9,080 nt of DNA from NCBI GenBank assembly GCA_003558145.1, contig PWMP01000051.1, forward strand, positions 1 to 9,080, in the 5' to 3' direction. The stretch's first letter is position 1. Every line of letters begins with the position of its first letter. The position numbers were made by a program, and so were the translations under genes. Below the pieces are notes generated by a model. The model made no database searches. It saw nothing but the letters and a program-made list of their open reading frames with translations, and was not told where the DNA came from. Shown here in pieces: positions 7,321-9,080 of the stretch. Source of the stretch: Elusimicrobiota bacterium. GTDB lineage: Bacteria > CG03 > SLGR01 > PWQF01.

Positions 7321-7349
7321 TTGATTAAAAGCAAAAAAATGGCTAACAT
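7321..7349 (+). promoter_or_regulatory. Weak sigma-70-like promoter candidate before the envelope cassette
   Basis: TTGATT (7321-7326) and TAACAT (7344-7349) are 17 bases apart, each matching four of six consensus positions. A transcript would begin near 7356 and leave about 50 bases before the next start codon. It lies in the only gap over 100 bases in the second half of the window (7275-7406), where no hairpin terminator is visible, so readthrough from the aldolase-family gene is also possible. Confidence 0.25.
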
Positions 7350-7393
7350 AATAAGGGATGTAAAGGATTGCAGCAGTCTTTCTATAATGTTAT

Positions 7394-7409
7394 AAGGAGT
7401 TTTAATATG
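7394..7409 (+). promoter_or_regulatory. Shine-Dalgarno and ATG deciding the coiled-coil gene start
   Basis: AAGGAG at 7394-7399 sits seven bases before ATG 7407. It rules out the in-frame TTG at 7368, which lacks a ribosome-binding site and would place polar residues before an otherwise terminal membrane helix. Confidence 0.8.
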
Positions 7410-7850
7410 GATCCTGTAATAATTTTTGCCGCATTGGCAGTACTTTTTGCACTGCTGAATTTGTTTTTATGGATTTTTGCCTGGAAAAGCCTGTCCGGAA
7501 AATCCGGAAGCTCAAGAAAATATATTAAAGAGCTTAATGAAAAAAACTCGAGGATAGAAGATCAGCTGTGGGGCATCATAGATAGGATAAAAGAACTCGA
7601 ACAAAAAATAGGACAACCGGGTGCCGGCGGAGAAAATATACAAAAGGAAATAGAAAAACTCGGACTTCTCAGCAAAAAAGTCGGGTTTTTAACTCAGAAA
7701 AATTCCCAGCAGCTGGAGAATATAAATGAAAATATGGGTAACCTGAAAACAACACTTGATAAATTTGATAAACTTAAAGATATTGTTGAAGCGATTGACG
7801 ACAGCATAGCCTGGCTAAGCAAAAAAATAAATAACATAGAAAATAAATGA
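7407..7850 (+). CDS. Single-pass membrane protein with long coiled coil
   Basis: I do not recognise a named family. The 147-aa product has one hydrophobic helix at residues about 4-27 (VIIFAALAVLFALLNLFLWIF), with no Lys/Arg before it, so the C-terminal part is probably cytoplasmic by the positive-inside rule because basic residues follow (K27, K32, R37, K38). Residues about 38-68 and 76-147 are charged, rich in Lys, Glu, Asn and Ile/Leu with heptad-like spacing, and are split by a short Gly/Pro hinge (QPGAGG, about 70-75). This suggests a membrane-anchored oligomerising rod, of the kind seen in scaffold or septation-type proteins. It starts a set of three envelope genes and ends 13 bases before the PEGA gene. 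The role is unknown. Confidence 0.75.
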   Translation: MDPVIIFAALAVLFALLNLFLWIFAWKSLSGKSGSSRKYIKELNEKNSRIEDQLWGIIDRIKELEQKIGQPGAGGENIQKEIEKLGLLSKKVGFLTQKNSQQLENINENMGNLKTTLDKFDKLKDIVEAIDDSIAWLSKKINNIENK

Positions 7851-7863
7851 GGGTCATTCTGTT

Positions 7864-8298
7864 ATGACCGTACAGGCAAAAATTAATATAAAAAAACTTT
7901 TTCTCATATCCCTTCTGGCCATAAATACAGCAGCGCTTGCTGTTTCGGTTGTTGTTCTCTACGGGTTTTTATCGGAACCGCGGCCGGATACTGATGCAGA
8001 GCCCGTCGCTGTTCCGCCGTCAGGCTATGACGTGTCCGTAAGAGATTCTGCAGCTGAAATAACTCAGTACAATCCGGCCAGGGTAAAAGTTAAATCTGAC
8101 CCGGAAGGTGCAAAAATCTATATACAGGGCCATTTAAAAGGGCTGACGCCGGCTGAAGTGTTTGTAGTATCTGCTGTCGAAAACGGCTTATACGGTATAA
8201 CCCTCACCAAAGAAGGATTTAGAGACTGGCAAAGAACAATGTACCTGACCGGAGGGGAATTCAGGGAAATAAAAGCTGTACTTGAAAAGCAACGATGA
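7864..8298 (+). CDS. Membrane-anchored PEGA-domain protein
   Basis: 144 aa. A basic N-terminus (KINIKK) precedes a hydrophobic helix at about 11-35, probably an uncleaved anchor; then comes a Pro/Asp/Ala-rich linker (37-70). Residues about 72-142 form one PEGA repeat: VKVKSDPEGAKIYIQG, then GLTPAEV, GLYGITLTKEGFRDW and a closing strand to the C-terminus. PEGA domains are small beta modules found in surface proteins; no catalytic residues are expected, and binding or structural roles are usual. The start ATG 7864 has GAGGG (7849-7853) ten bases upstream, straddling the previous stop. The TGA stop overlaps the next gene's ATG (ATGA), so the PEGA protein and the lipoprotein are translationally coupled and likely act together in the periplasm. 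Confidence 0.85.
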   Translation: MTVQAKINIKKLFLISLLAINTAALAVSVVVLYGFLSEPRPDTDAEPVAVPPSGYDVSVRDSAAEITQYNPARVKVKSDPEGAKIYIQGHLKGLTPAEVFVVSAVENGLYGITLTKEGFRDWQRTMYLTGGEFREIKAVLEKQR

Positions 8299-9080
8299 TT
8301 ATAAAAAGAAAATTCTATATATTTATTTATGCTGCCGTTTTTTTGCTGGCTGCATGTGCCCGCCGGCCCGCCCCGCTTATTGTTGATTATCCCCTTGATA
8401 TTGAAGCGCCCCCTGAAGTAACAGAGGTGGTTTTAATAGCCCGGCTGGACTTTACTCCGCCTGCGGGCCCTTTTGACTATACAAGAAAAGTTCTTGGAGA
8501 ATTCAGGGACGGCATTGAAAAAATAATCGAATCGCGGGATCCTATTGTGATTGCCGTGTCCCCTCATTTAATACGCAGTTTTCCGGATGAGAATACTATT
8601 GAGAACTATATTGAAGACAGAATTCTCAAACCGCCGGATGCTGTATCAGAAGAAGATATTAAATATTTTTCATCAAAATATGAAACGGACACTGGTACGA
8701 TTTCTATTTTAAATGCCCAGATTAAAGAAAGCATATCTATGCTGGGAAGCAGCCTGCGAAATTCTGAAACAGCGAGATATCTTATTTATAAATCGTCTTA
8801 TTCATCAGCTGATAAAAATATGATGATAGATTTCATTAAAGCAGAGATAATTGCTTTTGAGGGCATTCTGCAAAAAGCACTTGATAAAAATAATGTAAGG
8901 GAAGCCGTAACTTCTCTCAGCGACTCTTATCTAGGTTTTCTTGATGATGACAGAATAAGGACGCAGATTATGGAAGGGATAGTGGCCTACAAAAGATGGA
9001 GGGACGAATTTCCCGAAGGATTTATTCCCAGGAGCGGTTTTATTAATCGTCAGGCTGCCGACAATATACAGAGGACAGGT
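8295..9080 (+). CDS. Lipoprotein, distantly GH57/deacetylase-barrel-like (3' partial)
   Basis: The gene begins at the ATG overlapping the PEGA gene's stop and is open to the window edge, giving 262 residues. Residues 1-21 are an SPII signal: MIIKRK, a hydrophobic stretch, then lipobox L18-A-A-C21, with Ala at +2. The mature part opens with a Pro-rich spacer, then VVLIARLDF (46-53) and PIVIAVSPHLIRSF (83-96), which look like the first strands of a (beta/alpha) barrel and recall the nltPvL strand of GH57 enzymes. A helical insert follows (about 115-205), then DDDRIRTQIMEGIVAYKRW (217-235) and PEGFIPRSGFINRQAADNI (240-258), similar in layout to the GH57 segment that normally carries a GFW-PE motif. 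Here the expected Glu position reads Arg-Ser, so catalysis by the standard mechanism is doubtful. The lipoprotein call is firm; the fold is tentative. Confidence 0.7.
   Translation, partial: MIIKRKFYIFIYAAVFLLAACARRPAPLIVDYPLDIEAPPEVTEVVLIARLDFTPPAGPFDYTRKVLGEFRDGIEKIIESRDPIVIAVSPHLIRSFPDENTIENYIEDRILKPPDAVSEEDIKYFSSKYETDTGTISILNAQIKESISMLGSSLRNSETARYLIYKSSYSSADKNMMIDFIKAEIIAFEGILQKALDKNNVREAVTSLSDSYLGFLDDDRIRTQIMEGIVAYKRWRDEFPEGFIPRSGFINRQAADNIQRTG

Noticed and set aside
7383..7388. Perfect TATAAT hexamer upstream of the coiled-coil gene
   Set aside because: A transcript from it would begin inside the Shine-Dalgarno at 7394-7399, and no -35 box lies 16-18 bases upstream; probably chance in AT-rich DNA.
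7339..7395. Possible 18-codon leader peptide (MANIIRDVKDC...) ending at the next gene's ribosome-binding site
   Set aside because: It has no Shine-Dalgarno, no run of regulatory codons and no attenuator hairpin, so nothing supports translation beyond the open frame.

Overview
The window reads as one plus-strand gene block from a bacterium with moderate GC content. ATA is a common isoleucine codon and AGA/AGG are common arginine codons in every gene, so no gene looks recently imported. A class III prepilin signal, an SPII lipoprotein signal, a PEGA-domain membrane protein and a secreted protein ending in a FlgD-like Ig module suggest a diderm with an elaborate envelope. Such proteins are frequent in under-sampled lineages (Elusimicrobiota, Omnitrophota, Goldbacteria and similar), but the sequence does not let me fix the phylum. 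Non-ATG starts are common here: TTG for holB and the aldolase-family gene, GTG or TTG for tmk, and apparently ATT for the sugar-acid kinase.

Region 1 (1-2218): the 3' part of a secreted beta-sandwich protein, a type IV pilin-like pseudopilin, and thymidylate kinase (tmk). All three are translationally coupled by short overlaps and end at a small intrinsic-terminator-like hairpin. Region 2 (about 2219-7274): holB (clamp-loader delta'), ricT (PSP1/YaaT family), metG (methionyl-tRNA synthetase), a DUF1537 four-carbon sugar-acid kinase (OtnK type) and a class II aldolase-family protein (OtnC type). Junctions are overlapping or only a few bases long. The tmk-holB-ricT-metG order resembles the housekeeping cluster known from Firmicutes and several other phyla. 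The kinase/aldolase pair is a metabolic module attached to its 3' end.

Region 3 (7275-9080): after a 132-base gap with a weak promoter candidate, an envelope cassette of three genes begins. It holds a single-pass membrane coiled-coil protein, a single-pass PEGA-domain protein and a lipoprotein that runs off the window edge. The lipoprotein weakly resembles the GH57/deacetylase-type (beta/alpha) barrel family.

No tRNA, rRNA, CRISPR array, insertion sequence or attachment site was seen. Nothing on the minus strand looks like a real gene. The least explained items are the ATT-initiated kinase with its shortened C-terminal domain, the acidic serine-rich insertion in delta', and the coiled-coil/PEGA/lipoprotein cassette.
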